Below, one piece after another: positions 15,904 through 23,988 of a DNA stretch of 39,540 bases (the first letter of the stretch is position 1; each line of letters starts with the position of its first letter). The notes under the pieces are model-generated. The model was not told where the DNA came from, did no database searches, and saw only the letters and a list, made by a program, of their open reading frames with translations. Made by a program: the position numbers and the translations under genes. This DNA is from an uncultured Rhodocyclaceae bacterium. GTDB taxonomy: Bacteria > Pseudomonadota > Gammaproteobacteria > Burkholderiales > Rhodocyclaceae. The stretch is taken from contig URNG01000015.1 of NCBI GenBank assembly GCA_900549295.1, forward strand, positions 1-39,540, in the 5' to 3' direction.

Positions 15904-15933
15904 TACCGGAATGCCGGTAGGCTCGGTTAGAAT
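15904..15933 (+). promoter_or_regulatory. Dyad plus -10 box ahead of the HTH/receiver gene
   Basis: A perfect inverted repeat TACCGG-AATG-CCGGTA (15904-15919) lies nine bases upstream of the TAGAAT hexamer at 15928-15933, which is placed about 30 bases before the ATG at 15965. The dyad occupies the -35 region, where no canonical -35 hexamer is seen. This arrangement fits an operator or activator site, possibly bound by the downstream HTH protein itself; binding is inference. The flanking region 15853-15903 is AT-rich and holds no gene. Confidence 0.45.
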
Positions 15934-15964
15934 TTAGCAGTTTTTTTATATCGGGCACAGCAGC

Positions 15965-16531
15965 ATGATACGCAAAGATTTTCTCAGTACCCGCCAGGCG
16001 GCGCTGCGGTTGGGCGTTTCTTTGGGCACGGTGCAAAATATGGTGGAAGCCGGTGCTCTGGAAGCATGGAAAACCGCAGGCGGCCATCGCCGGATTCCGA
16101 TTGCGGCGATCGACGGCCTGCTGGCCAAGCGTTTCCGCCCCGGTGGCCTGGAAAGCGATCAACTGGATCTGCTCATCATCGATGCCGACCCCGAGCAGCG
16201 CGCCACCTACGAGCGCACCATCAAAGGCTGGAAATTGCCCATCCACCTGCATTTTGCAGAAAACGGCGTGGTCGGTTTGTTGCAGATCGGCCAACGCACG
16301 CCGGACGTGCTCATTTGCAGTACCCAGTTGCCCGGCATGGATGGCGAAACCATGCTCAGCCAGTTGTTGGCTGGCGCGCCGCCCCCCGGGATGGACGTGA
16401 TTGCGATCGGCGCGGATGCCAATGCCCCGAGCAAGTTGCCGGAGGCGATCACCCGTTTCAGCAAACCCATTCCCTTTCACGAATTGAAGGGGTTCATCCT
16501 CGGGCGTCTGGCGGCGTTTCGCCGGCACTGA
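15965..16531 (+). CDS. Excisionase-type HTH protein fused to a pseudo-receiver domain
   Basis: The 188-residue protein joins an N-terminal MerR/excisionase-like helix-turn-helix (residues about 5-55: LSTRQAALRLGVSLGTVQNM, then LEAWKTAGGHRRIP) to a C-terminal CheY-like domain (about 68-185). In the receiver part the acidic pair (LLIIDADP) and the conserved lysine (RFSKPI) are present, but the phospho-acceptor position is Ser119: the segment reads PDVLICSTQLPGMDG where active receivers have LxDxxMPGMDG. It therefore probably does not take phosphate from a histidine kinase and may respond to a protein or ligand, or be constitutive. No kinase is adjacent. It sits alone between sulP and dnaE with its own promoter-like region. 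Confidence 0.8.
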   Translation: MIRKDFLSTRQAALRLGVSLGTVQNMVEAGALEAWKTAGGHRRIPIAAIDGLLAKRFRPGGLESDQLDLLIIDADPEQRATYERTIKGWKLPIHLHFAENGVVGLLQIGQRTPDVLICSTQLPGMDGETMLSQLLAGAPPPGMDVIAIGADANAPSKLPEAITRFSKPIPFHELKGFILGRLAAFRRH

Positions 16532-16584
16532 AGCGGTTTGTTGGCGACAACCGGGGGTAAGCCCCGGTTTTCCCCGCCGCTTCA
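16529..16584. terminator. Bidirectional terminator hairpin between the HTH gene and dnaE
   Basis: The inner stem pairs AACCGGGG (16549-16556) with CCCCGGTT (16562-16569) around a five-base loop and is followed by TTCCCC. A second, outer inverted repeat pairs TGAAGCGG (16529-16536) with CCGCTTCA (16577-16584). The outer arms contain the stop codons of both converging genes: TGA of the HTH gene and, on the minus strand, TGA of dnaE. The element fits a shared terminator for both strands, with the short T run making efficiency uncertain. Confidence 0.65.
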
Positions 16585-19500
16585 GTACACCACCACCGCG
16601 TTTTCAGGCTGCAGCCACACGCTCAGCGCTTCCAGCAATTCATCGTCGAGGTTGACCTGCCAGTCGCGGCCCAGAACGAGTTCACACTCGGCCCGGCTTT
16701 GCCGGTAGCGCAGGCGCACCGGGGCGCTGCCGCCGGGGGTGAAGGGATGGAGGAGGGTGCGCAGGCGCTGCGCATCCGCCGTTTGCGCAAAGTTCAGGCG
16801 CAAATGCTTGGCAAAGCGCGCGCGGGCTTCGCCTAAAGTCATGAGCCGTTCGGCAACGACGCGGTTACCGCCGGAGAAATCGTCGTGGCTGACCTTGCCT
16901 TCGACGATCAGAATGGCGTCGGTGACGATTTTCCGGCGCTCGGCCTCGAACAATTCGTTGAATATCGAAATTTCCACCATGCCCGTGCCGTCATCCAGTT
17001 GCACGAAGAGCATCTTGCCGCGCCGCGTCATCTGCGTGCGAACGCCGACCACGATACCCGCCAGCGTCTGAAATTCCTTGGCCGGTTCCAGCCGGTTCAG
17101 GGGGCGGCGGATGAAGCGCGCGAGTTCGGGCCGGTAGGTATCGTAGGGATGCCCGGAAAAGAAAAAGCCGAGCGCCGTCTTCTCTTCCATCAGGCGGCTG
17201 CGCTCGTCCCAGGGTGGCATGTCGACGTATTGCGGCGCATGTTCCTCGGCGACGTCCTCGAGATCGAACAGGCTGCTCTGCATGGCGTTCTTTTCGCTCT
17301 GCTCGGCGAACTCCATGGCAATGCCGACCGAAGCCAGCAGCTTGTGGCGATTGTCGTCCAGGCCGTCGAACGCGCCGGCGCGGATCAGCGCCTCGATGGT
17401 GCGCCGGTTGACCATGCGCTTGTCGCAGCGCTGGCAGAAATCGAACAGATCCTTGAACGGCCCGCCTTCCTCGCGCGCCTTGAGAATGACGTTCACCGCC
17501 TGCTCGCCGGTGCCTTTCACCGCGCCCAAGCCATAGCGGATGGTGTCGCGATCCACCGGTTCGAAGCGGTAGGCGGAGGCATTGACGTCCGGCCCGAGCA
17601 CCTTGACCTTGTTGGCGACGGTGTCCTCGTAGAAGATTTTCACCGTGTCGGTGTTGTCCATGTCGGAGGACAGGGTGGCGGCCATGAAGGCGGCGCAGTG
17701 GTAACGCTTGAGCCAAGCGGTGTGGTAGGTGACGACGGCGTAGGCGGCGGTGTGCGACTTGTTGAAACCGTATTCGGCGAACTTGGTCATCAGGTCGAAC
17801 AACTGTTCGGCCAGCGCCGGGTCGTAGCCTTGCTCTTTCGCTCCGGCGGCGATGGTTTCGCGGTGCTTGGCCATTTCCTCCGGCTTCTTCTTGCCCATCG
17901 CCCGACGCAGCATGTCGGCGCCGCCGAGCGTGTAGCCGCCGATGATCTGCGAAATCTGCATCACCTGTTCCTGGTACACGATGACGCCGTAGGTCGGTTC
18001 CAGGCTGGCTTTCAGGTCGGGGTGGAAATAGTCGATGGCCTGCTGGCCTTTTTTGCGCAGGATGAAATCGTCCACCATGCCCGATCCGAGCGGGCCGGGG
18101 CGATACAGCGCCAGCACGGCGATGATGTCCTCGAAGCGGTCGGGCGCGAGCTTCTTCAGGAGCTTCTTCATGCCCTCCGATTCGACCTGGAAGATGGCGG
18201 TGGTGTTGGCGTCCTTGAGAATCTGGTACGCGCCGGGGTCGTCGAAGCCCAGGCTCATCAGGTCGAGGCGCTCGCCGCTCTGGCGCTCGATATAGTCGAG
18301 CGCCAGTTCGATGATGGTGAGGTTGCGCAGGCCCAGGAAGTCGAACTTGACCAGTCCGGCCTTTTCCACGTCGTCCTTGTCGAACTGCGAGACGGGCGAA
18401 GCGTCGTTGCCGGTGGCCTGGTAAATGGGGCAGAAATCGGTGATGCGTCCCGGCGCGATCAGCACGCCGCCGGCGTGCATGCCGACGTTGCGGGTCAGGT
18501 CTTCCAGACGCCCGGCCAGATCGAACAGTTCGCGGATGGTTTCGCCATCCTGGCTGTCGGCCATCATTTCCCGCAACGCGGGTTCCTGTTCCAGCGCCTC
18601 GGCGAGCGACACCGGCTTGTTCTGCACCACCGGGATCAGCTTGGAAATCCGGTCGCACAGCGAATAGGGCAGGCCGAACACGCGCCCGACGTCGCGGATC
18701 ACCGCCTTCGAGGACATGGTGCCGAAAGTGGCGATCTGCGACACCGCCTGCGCGCCGTAGCGTTCGCGCACGTATTCGATCACCCGCCAGCGGTTGTCCT
18801 GGCAGAAGTCGATGTCGAAGTCGGGCATCGACACCCGTTCCGGGTTGAGGAAGCGCTCGAACAGCAGGGCGTAGGCGAGTGGATCGAGATCGGTGATGCG
18901 CAGGCTGTAGGCGACCAGCGAACCCGCCCCGGAACCCCGACCGGGGCCGACCGGCACGCCGTTTTCCTTGGCCCAGTTGATGAAGTCGGCAACGATCAGG
19001 AAGTAGCCGGGAAAGCCCATCTGGATGATGGTGTCGCACTCGAACTTGAGGCGCTCGTCGTACTCCGGGCGGCGCACGGCGCGCACTTCGGCATCTGGGT
19101 AAAGCTCGGCCAGTCGCCTTTCCAGGCCGGCCTGCGCTTCCTGCACCAGAAATTCGGCGATGGTCAGCCCGTCGGGAATGGGGAAATCGGGCAGGAAGTT
19201 CTTGCCCAGGGTCAGTTCGATGTTGCAGCGCTTGGCGATTTCCAGCGTGTTTTCAATGGCCTCCGGCAGATCGGCGAACAGTTCGGCCATCTGCGCCGCG
19301 CTCTTGAAATATTGTTCCTCGGTATAAAGTTTGGGGCGGCGGGTGTCGCCCAGCACGTAGCCCTCGGCGATGCAGACGCGCGCCTCGTGCGCCTGGAAGT
19401 CGTCGCGGCGCATGAATTGCACCGGGTGAGTGGCGACCAGCGGCAGGCCGGTTTCGCCGGCCAGATCGGCGGTCTGGTTGACGAGGTATTCCTGTTGCGG

Positions 19501-20028
19501 CTGGCCGTAGCGCTGCACTTCCAGATAGAAGGCGTCTGGGAACAGCGCCGCCCAGGCCAGGGCGCGTTCGCCGGCCTGCTCGAAATTGCCGTTCAGCAAG
19601 GCTTCGCCGACGTCGCCCTGATGCGCGCCGGAGAGCGCGATCAGGCCGTCGCAGCCGATTTCGCGCAGCCATTCGCGGCGGATTTCCGCCCGGTCGCGCC
19701 GCCCTTCCGTCACGTAGGCGCGGGTCAGCAGTTCGCACAACTGGCGGTAGCCCTCGCGGTTGCGGACCAGCAGCAGCAGGCGGCCGGGCGCATCGGTCTC
19801 GGTGGGGCCGCTCACCCACACGTCGACCCCGGCGAGGGGTTTCAGCCCCTTGCCGCGGGCGCTGCTGTAGAACTTGATCAGGCCGAACAGGTTGCCCAGA
19901 TCGGTCAGGGCCAGCGCCGGCATGCCGTCGGCGGCGGCTGCCTTGACCGCGTCGGCGATGCGCACGATGCCGTCGGTGACGGAATATTCGGAATGCAGAC
20001 GGAGGTGAACGTAGCGGGGAGAATTCAT
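16582..20028 (-). CDS. dnaE: DNA polymerase III alpha subunit
   Basis: Replicative polymerase catalytic subunit, 1148 residues (E. coli 1160). Domains in order: PHP (residues about 5-75, VHLRLHSEYSVTDGI; the metal site looks degenerate as usual in proteobacteria), palm/fingers with the catalytic acidic motif MPDFDIDFCQDN at 401-412, NVGMHAGGVLIAPG, YRPGPLGSGM and FNKSHTAAYA in the fingers, a helix-hairpin-helix region (TIEALIRAGAFDGL), an internal beta-clamp binding motif QSSLF at 917-921, and an OB fold (LAGIVVGVRTQMTRRGKMLF). The start at 20028 gives MNSPRYVHLRLHSEYS, the expected N-terminus. It stands alone, divergent from the acyl-CoA dehydrogenase gene. A -10 box 8 bases ahead of the ATG suggests a leaderless or very short-leader mRNA. 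Confidence 0.97.
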   Translation of the reverse strand: MNSPRYVHLRLHSEYSVTDGIVRIADAVKAAAADGMPALALTDLGNLFGLIKFYSSARGKGLKPLAGVDVWVSGPTETDAPGRLLLLVRNREGYRQLCELLTRAYVTEGRRDRAEIRREWLREIGCDGLIALSGAHQGDVGEALLNGNFEQAGERALAWAALFPDAFYLEVQRYGQPQQEYLVNQTADLAGETGLPLVATHPVQFMRRDDFQAHEARVCIAEGYVLGDTRRPKLYTEEQYFKSAAQMAELFADLPEAIENTLEIAKRCNIELTLGKNFLPDFPIPDGLTIAEFLVQEAQAGLERRLAELYPDAEVRAVRRPEYDERLKFECDTIIQMGFPGYFLIVADFINWAKENGVPVGPGRGSGAGSLVAYSLRITDLDPLAYALLFERFLNPERVSMPDFDIDFCQDNRWRVIEYVRERYGAQAVSQIATFGTMSSKAVIRDVGRVFGLPYSLCDRISKLIPVVQNKPVSLAEALEQEPALREMMADSQDGETIRELFDLAGRLEDLTRNVGMHAGGVLIAPGRITDFCPIYQATGNDASPVSQFDKDDVEKAGLVKFDFLGLRNLTIIELALDYIERQSGERLDLMSLGFDDPGAYQILKDANTTAIFQVESEGMKKLLKKLAPDRFEDIIAVLALYRPGPLGSGMVDDFILRKKGQQAIDYFHPDLKASLEPTYGVIVYQEQVMQISQIIGGYTLGGADMLRRAMGKKKPEEMAKHRETIAAGAKEQGYDPALAEQLFDLMTKFAEYGFNKSHTAAYAVVTYHTAWLKRYHCAAFMAATLSSDMDNTDTVKIFYEDTVANKVKVLGPDVNASAYRFEPVDRDTIRYGLGAVKGTGEQAVNVILKAREEGGPFKDLFDFCQRCDKRMVNRRTIEALIRAGAFDGLDDNRHKLLASVGIAMEFAEQSEKNAMQSSLFDLEDVAEEHAPQYVDMPPWDERSRLMEEKTALGFFFSGHPYDTYRPELARFIRRPLNRLEPAKEFQTLAGIVVGVRTQMTRRGKMLFVQLDDGTGMVEISIFNELFEAERRKIVTDAILIVEGKVSHDDFSGGNRVVAERLMTLGEARARFAKHLRLNFAQTADAQRLRTLLHPFTPGGSAPVRLRYRQSRAECELVLGRDWQVNLDDELLEALSVWLQPENAVVVY

Positions 20029-20337
20029 GGCGCGGATTTTACCCCGGGCCGCAGGCTTGTCGTTTGTCGGCGACGCCGGTCTGCCAGCGCGGACGGGTTT
20101 CGCAATCTTCTGTTACATTGCACCAATACTTGCGCAAGAGTGTTTTGCGATCCTTCCCGCCTATAAATCAAAAGAAAACTTGCCATAAAGGAGAACAGCA
20201 CTCCGGCAAGTCGAGAGGAGACGATTCCGCCCTGCGTGCGGGATCATCCTTTTCAGCCACAAATAACGTGTGTCCCGTTCCGGCGGGGCTTTTGGCGCCT
20301 GTTCGTGGGCGTCGTCTAGTCTGAAAGGAAGCTGTGC
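20029..20337. other. 309-base divergent intergenic region, dnaE / acyl-CoA dehydrogenase
   Basis: No coding frame is supported here. The dnaE side holds the minus-strand -10 box described separately. Towards the dehydrogenase there is an AT-rich stretch with TATAAAT at 20162-20168 and a small inverted repeat ACTTGCC/GGCAAGT (20178-20184 with 20205-20211, 20-base loop), followed by about 125 bases of leader ending GAAAGGAAGCTGTGC before the ATG, which contains the ribosome-binding site. A clear sigma-70 pair for the dehydrogenase was not found: the only -35-like TTGCGA (20145-20150) is 11 bases from TATAAA. No RNA gene or riboswitch was recognised. Confidence 0.6.
20036..20063 (-). promoter_or_regulatory. 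Likely dnaE promoter, leaderless or near-leaderless
   Basis: Read on the minus strand, ACGACA (20063-20058, four of six matches to TTGACA) is followed after 16 bases by TAAAAT (20041-20036) and a GC-rich CCGCG. Transcription would begin about seven bases after the -10 box, at or next to the A of the dnaE ATG at 20028, leaving no room for a Shine-Dalgarno sequence. Confidence 0.45.
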
Positions 20338-22116
20338 ATGAGTACTTACGTCGCTCCGTTGCGTGATATGCAGTTCGTTTTGAAGGAAATCGCCGGTCTG
20401 GACGAGATCTGCGCCCTGCCGGGCAACGAAGAATGCTCGGTCGAACTGGTCGAGTCCATTCTCGAAGAAGCCGCCAAGTTTGCAACCGGCGTGCTCGATC
20501 CAATCAACCGTAACGGTGACCAGCAGCCCGCAGCGGTCAAGGACGGCGTAGTGACGACCTCGCCCGGCTTCAAGGATGCCTACAAGCTGTTCTGCGAAAC
20601 CGGCTGGAACGCCATGCCCTTCTCGCCGGAATACGGCGGCCAGGGGTTGCCGGCGGCAGTGACCATGGCGGTCAACGAAATGTGGAAATCGTCCAACATG
20701 GCGTTCGCCCTGTGTCCGATGCTGACCGGCGGGGCCATCGAAGCCATCGCCCATCACGCTTCCGACGAACTGAAGCAGAAATACCTGCCGAAGATGGTCG
20801 AGGGCACCTGGACCGGCACCATGAACCTGACCGAGCCGAACGCCGGCTCCGATCTCGCCGCCATCAGCACCAAGGCGGCGCGCGCTGCCGACGGCACCTT
20901 CCGCATCACCGGCACCAAGATTTTCATCACCTGGGGCGAGAACGACGTCGCCGAGAACATCATCCATCTGGTGCTGGCCCGTCTGCCGGATGCGCCGCCG
21001 GGGCTGAAGGGCATTTCCCTCTTCCTGGTGCCGAAATTCCTGGTCAATGACGACGGCTCGCTCGGCGCGCGCAACGACCTCATCTGCTCCTCGCTCGAAC
21101 ACAAGCTGGGCATCCATGGCAGCCCGACTTCGGTGATGTCCTACGGCGACAAGGAAGGCGCCGTCGGCTACCTGATCGGCGAAGAAAACAAGGGCGTCGG
21201 CTATATGTTCACCATGATGAACCACGCCCGCGTCAACGTCGGTCTGGAAGGCGTCGGCATCGCCGAGCGCGCCTATCAGCATGCCCTGTGGTACGCGAAA
21301 GAGCGTATCCAGGGGGCCATCATCGGCGACAAGTCGGGCGAGAAGAAGCCCATCCTGCATCACCCGGACGTGCGCCGCCTGCTCATGGAATGCAAGGCGC
21401 GCACCGAAGCCATGCGCACCGTGGCCTACTACGCTGCCGCCCAGATCGACCGGGCGCATGCCGGCGACGCCGCCGCGCAGGCCCGCATCGACCTCCTGAC
21501 GCCGGTAGTCAAGGGCTGGAGCACGGAGCAGGGCGTCGAGCTTTCCTCCACCGCGCTGCAGGTGTTCGGCGGCGTCGGCTTCGTCGAGGAAACCGGCGCG
21601 GCCCAGTATTACCGCGATTCGCGCATCACCACCATTTACGAAGGCACCACCGCCATCCAGGCGAACGACCTGGTGGGCCGCAAGCTGGCGCGTGAAAAAG
21701 TGCCGGGCGCGGCGATGAAGGCGATGCTGGCAGAAATCAACGCCACTGCCGAAGAACTCAAAGGCAAGGCCGGCCTGGAACAGATCGCCAGCCAGTTGAA
21801 AGCCGGGGCCGACGCGTTGACCAGAACCACGGACTGGATCATCGCCAACTACGCCGACAATGCGCCGACCGTGCATGCCGGTTCCGTCCCTTTCCTGTGG
21901 CTGACCGGCACCGTGACCGGTGGCTGGCTGCTGGCCAGATCGGCGGGCATCGCCGCTCAGCGCATCGCCGAAGGTGACGCTGATCCCTACTACACGGCCA
22001 AAATCGCCACCGCGACCTATTTCGCCACGCACCAGTTGCCCTTCGCGGCAGCCTATGCGGCGGAAGTGACCGGCGGCGGCGCGTCCGTCTTCGCGCTCCC
22101 GGAAAACCTGTTCTGA
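20338..22116 (+). CDS. Long-form acyl-CoA dehydrogenase (AcdA/DmdC type)
   Basis: FAD enzyme that introduces an alpha-beta double bond into an acyl-CoA and passes electrons to ETF. At 592 residues it belongs to the long subgroup that carries an extra C-terminal domain, often annotated as 3-methylmercaptopropionyl-CoA dehydrogenase (DmdC), though true substrates vary. Landmarks: MNLTEPNAGSDLAAI and FITWGEND in the FAD/substrate part, and YYRDSRITTIYEGTTAIQ with the catalytic base Glu435. The C-terminal extension (about 470-592, ending SVFALPENLF) is typical. Start ATG 20338 follows GAAAGGAAGCTGTGC. The ETF:quinone oxidoreductase gene starts 11 bases after the stop, so the pair forms an electron-transfer unit. 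The substrate cannot be assigned. Confidence 0.9.
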   Translation: MSTYVAPLRDMQFVLKEIAGLDEICALPGNEECSVELVESILEEAAKFATGVLDPINRNGDQQPAAVKDGVVTTSPGFKDAYKLFCETGWNAMPFSPEYGGQGLPAAVTMAVNEMWKSSNMAFALCPMLTGGAIEAIAHHASDELKQKYLPKMVEGTWTGTMNLTEPNAGSDLAAISTKAARAADGTFRITGTKIFITWGENDVAENIIHLVLARLPDAPPGLKGISLFLVPKFLVNDDGSLGARNDLICSSLEHKLGIHGSPTSVMSYGDKEGAVGYLIGEENKGVGYMFTMMNHARVNVGLEGVGIAERAYQHALWYAKERIQGAIIGDKSGEKKPILHHPDVRRLLMECKARTEAMRTVAYYAAAQIDRAHAGDAAAQARIDLLTPVVKGWSTEQGVELSSTALQVFGGVGFVEETGAAQYYRDSRITTIYEGTTAIQANDLVGRKLAREKVPGAAMKAMLAEINATAEELKGKAGLEQIASQLKAGADALTRTTDWIIANYADNAPTVHAGSVPFLWLTGTVTGGWLLARSAGIAAQRIAEGDADPYYTAKIATATYFATHQLPFAAAYAAEVTGGGASVFALPENLF

Positions 22117-22127
22117 GAGGAAGCATC

Positions 22128-23790
22128 ATGCGTACCGATCGCGATGCAATGGAATACGATGTCGTGATCGTCGGCGGCGGCCCTGCGGGGCTGTCCGCTG
22201 CGATCCGCATCAAGCAGCAGGCGGAAAAGGCGGGGCAGGAAGTGTCGGTTTGCCTGCTCGAAAAAGGCTCGGAGATCGGTGCGCACATCCTGTCGGGCGC
22301 GGTGATCGAAACCCGCGCCCTGGCCGAACTGTTTCCCGACTGGCAGGGGGGTGGCGACGGGAGCGCGGTGGCAGGAGCGCGGCGCGCCGCTCAACACGCC
22401 AGCCGGCGAGGATCGCTTCCTGTGGCTGTCGGCGACAGGGGCGACCAAGTTGCCGACGCCGCCGCAGATGTCCAACCACGGCAACTACATCGTCAGCCTG
22501 GGCAATTTCTGCCGCTGGCTGGGCGAGCAGGCCGAGGCGCTCGGCGTCGAAATCTACCCCGGCTTCGCCGCCGCCGAAGTGCTCTACCACGAGGACGGCT
22601 CGGTCAAGGGCGTCGCCACCGGCGATCTCGGTCTGGGCAAGGACGGCCAGCCAGGCCCGAATTTCCAGCCGGGCATGGAACTGCACGCCCGCCAGACCAT
22701 TTTCGCCGAAGGCTGCCGCGGCTCGCTGACGCGCGAATTGTTCGAGCGCTTCAATCTGCGCGACGGGGCCGACCCGCAGACCTACGGCATCGGCATCAAG
22801 GAATTGTGGGAAATCGATCCGGCCAAACACCAGCCCGGCCTGATCGTGCACACCGTGGGCTGGCCGCTTTCCAGCGACACCTACGGCGGCTCCTTCCTCT
22901 ATCACCTGGAAGACAATCTGGTGGCGCTGGGCTTCGTCATCGGTCTGGATTACAAGAATCCCTGGCTGTCGCCGTTCGAGGAATTCCAGCGCTACAAGAC
23001 GCATCCGTCCATCCGTACTTTTCTGGAAGGCGGCCGGCGCATTTCCTACGGCGCCCGAGCCCTGTCCGAAGGCGGCTACCAGTCGCTGCCCAGACTCACC
23101 TTCCCCGGCGGCCTGCTGATCGGCGATACCGCCGGCTTCCTCAACGTGCCGAAGATCAAGGGCACGCACATGGCCATGCAGTCGGCCATTCTCGCCGCCG
23201 ACGGCGTGCTGGCCGCGCTGGCCGACGAAAGCGGCAAGGAAGCCACGGCCTATCCGGCGGCGCTCAAGCAAAACTGGCTGTACGACGAGCTGTACCGCGT
23301 GCGCAACATCCGCCCCGCCTTCAAGTGGGGGCTTCTCGGCGGCTTGGCCTACGGCGCGATCGACACCTTCCTGTTCCGCGGCAAAGCGCCGTGGACGATG
23401 GCGCACCACGACGACCACAGCCAGCTCGGGGAAAAAACGGCCTATCCGAAGATCGACTACCCGAAACCGGACGGCGTGCTGACCTTCGACCGCCTCTCCT
23501 CGGTATTCCTTTCGGCCACCAACCACGAGGAACACCAGCCCTGCCACCTGCGCCTGAAAGACGAGAGCGTGCCGATCAGCGTGAACTACGCGAAATACGG
23601 CGCGCCGGAAACGCGCTACTGCCCGGCGGGCGTCTATGAAATCCTGGGCGAGGAAGAAGGCAGCCCGCGCCTGCAGATCAACGGCCAGAACTGCCTGCAC
23701 TGCAAGACCTGCGACATCAAGGACCCCACCCAGAACATCGTGTGGACGGTGCCGGAGGGCGGCGGCGGGCCGAATTACCCGAATATGTAA
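22128..23790 (+). CDS. Electron transfer flavoprotein-ubiquinone oxidoreductase, frameshifted
   Basis: Membrane-associated FAD and 4Fe-4S enzyme moving electrons from ETF to quinone. The N-terminal part (22128 to about 22347) has EYDVVIVGGGPAGLSAAIRI and IGAHILSGAVIETRALAELF; the rest, from about 22351 in the next frame, continues QERGAPLNTPAGEDRFLWLS through the quinone- and FAD-binding parts to the C-terminal cluster motif YCPAGVYEI...NCLHCKTCDIKDP. The two frames meet at a run of six G (22346-22351) inside an imperfect duplication; removing one G restores a single frame with a nine-residue insertion. Otherwise the gene is complete at about 550 residues. It may be a sequencing or assembly indel, or a true disruption of an enzyme needed for acyl-CoA oxidation. 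A ribosome-binding site (AGAGGAAGCATC) precedes ATG 22128. Confidence 0.88.
22341..22375 (+). repeat. 28-base duplication at the ETF-QO frameshift
   Basis: The seven-mer TGGCAGG occurs at 22341-22347 and again at 22369-22375, 28 bases apart. The conserved protein segment DWQERGAPLNTP needs only one copy: DWQ can be read at the first copy and WQERGAP at the second. The intervening bases also contain GGTGGCGACGGGAGCGCGG, an imperfect copy of GGTGGCAGGAGCGCGG at the second copy, so the insert looks like a slipped-strand duplication. Its length of 28, not a multiple of three, causes the frameshift. Confidence 0.7.
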
Positions 23791-23859
23791 GCGAGAATAT
23801 GCAAGCCTCTGCGTGAGAGACCAGGGAGAACAGCAAACGACTTGAGTCTCTTTCCTTTC

Positions 23860-23885
23860 AGGGCCGCCTCGGTGGCCCTTTTTTT
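23860..23885 (+). terminator. Intrinsic terminator after the ETF-QO gene
   Basis: The stem AGGGCC / GGCCCT, extendable inward with a G-T pair, spans 23860-23879 and is followed by a run of seven T (23879-23885). It lies 70 bases after the ETF-QO stop and ends the acyl-CoA dehydrogenase transcript before the diguanylate cyclase gene. Confidence 0.85.
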
Positions 23886-23988
23886 ACGCCTGGGATTTTT
23901 ACTACCTGCTTTTCGGTAGTGTTAACAGTGTTACGCGACAAACGAGAGTAAAGTTTCGCGTTACCCATCCCATCGTTCGGAGCGTCTC

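Noticed and set aside
13970..16528. Minus-strand open frame of 852 codons
   Set aside because: Runs antisense through sulP and the HTH gene, is rich in Gln/Arg/His and shows no domain; it includes the small four-cysteine gene region in a different frame.
16885..20166. Plus-strand open frame of 1093 codons
   Set aside because: It lies opposite dnaE over almost its whole length, has no recognisable domain and a composition (Gly/Val/Ala/His/Gln-rich) typical of the antisense of a high-GC gene. DnaE has complete catalytic motifs.
20029..20337. Small RNA or riboswitch in the dnaE / dehydrogenase gap
   Set aside because: Only a weak inverted repeat with a long loop is present and no known riboswitch core was recognised.
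22341..22375. Programmed ribosomal frameshift in ETF-QO
   Set aside because: The family has no known frameshifting, and the site coincides with a fresh-looking duplication and a G run, which point to mutation or sequencing error.
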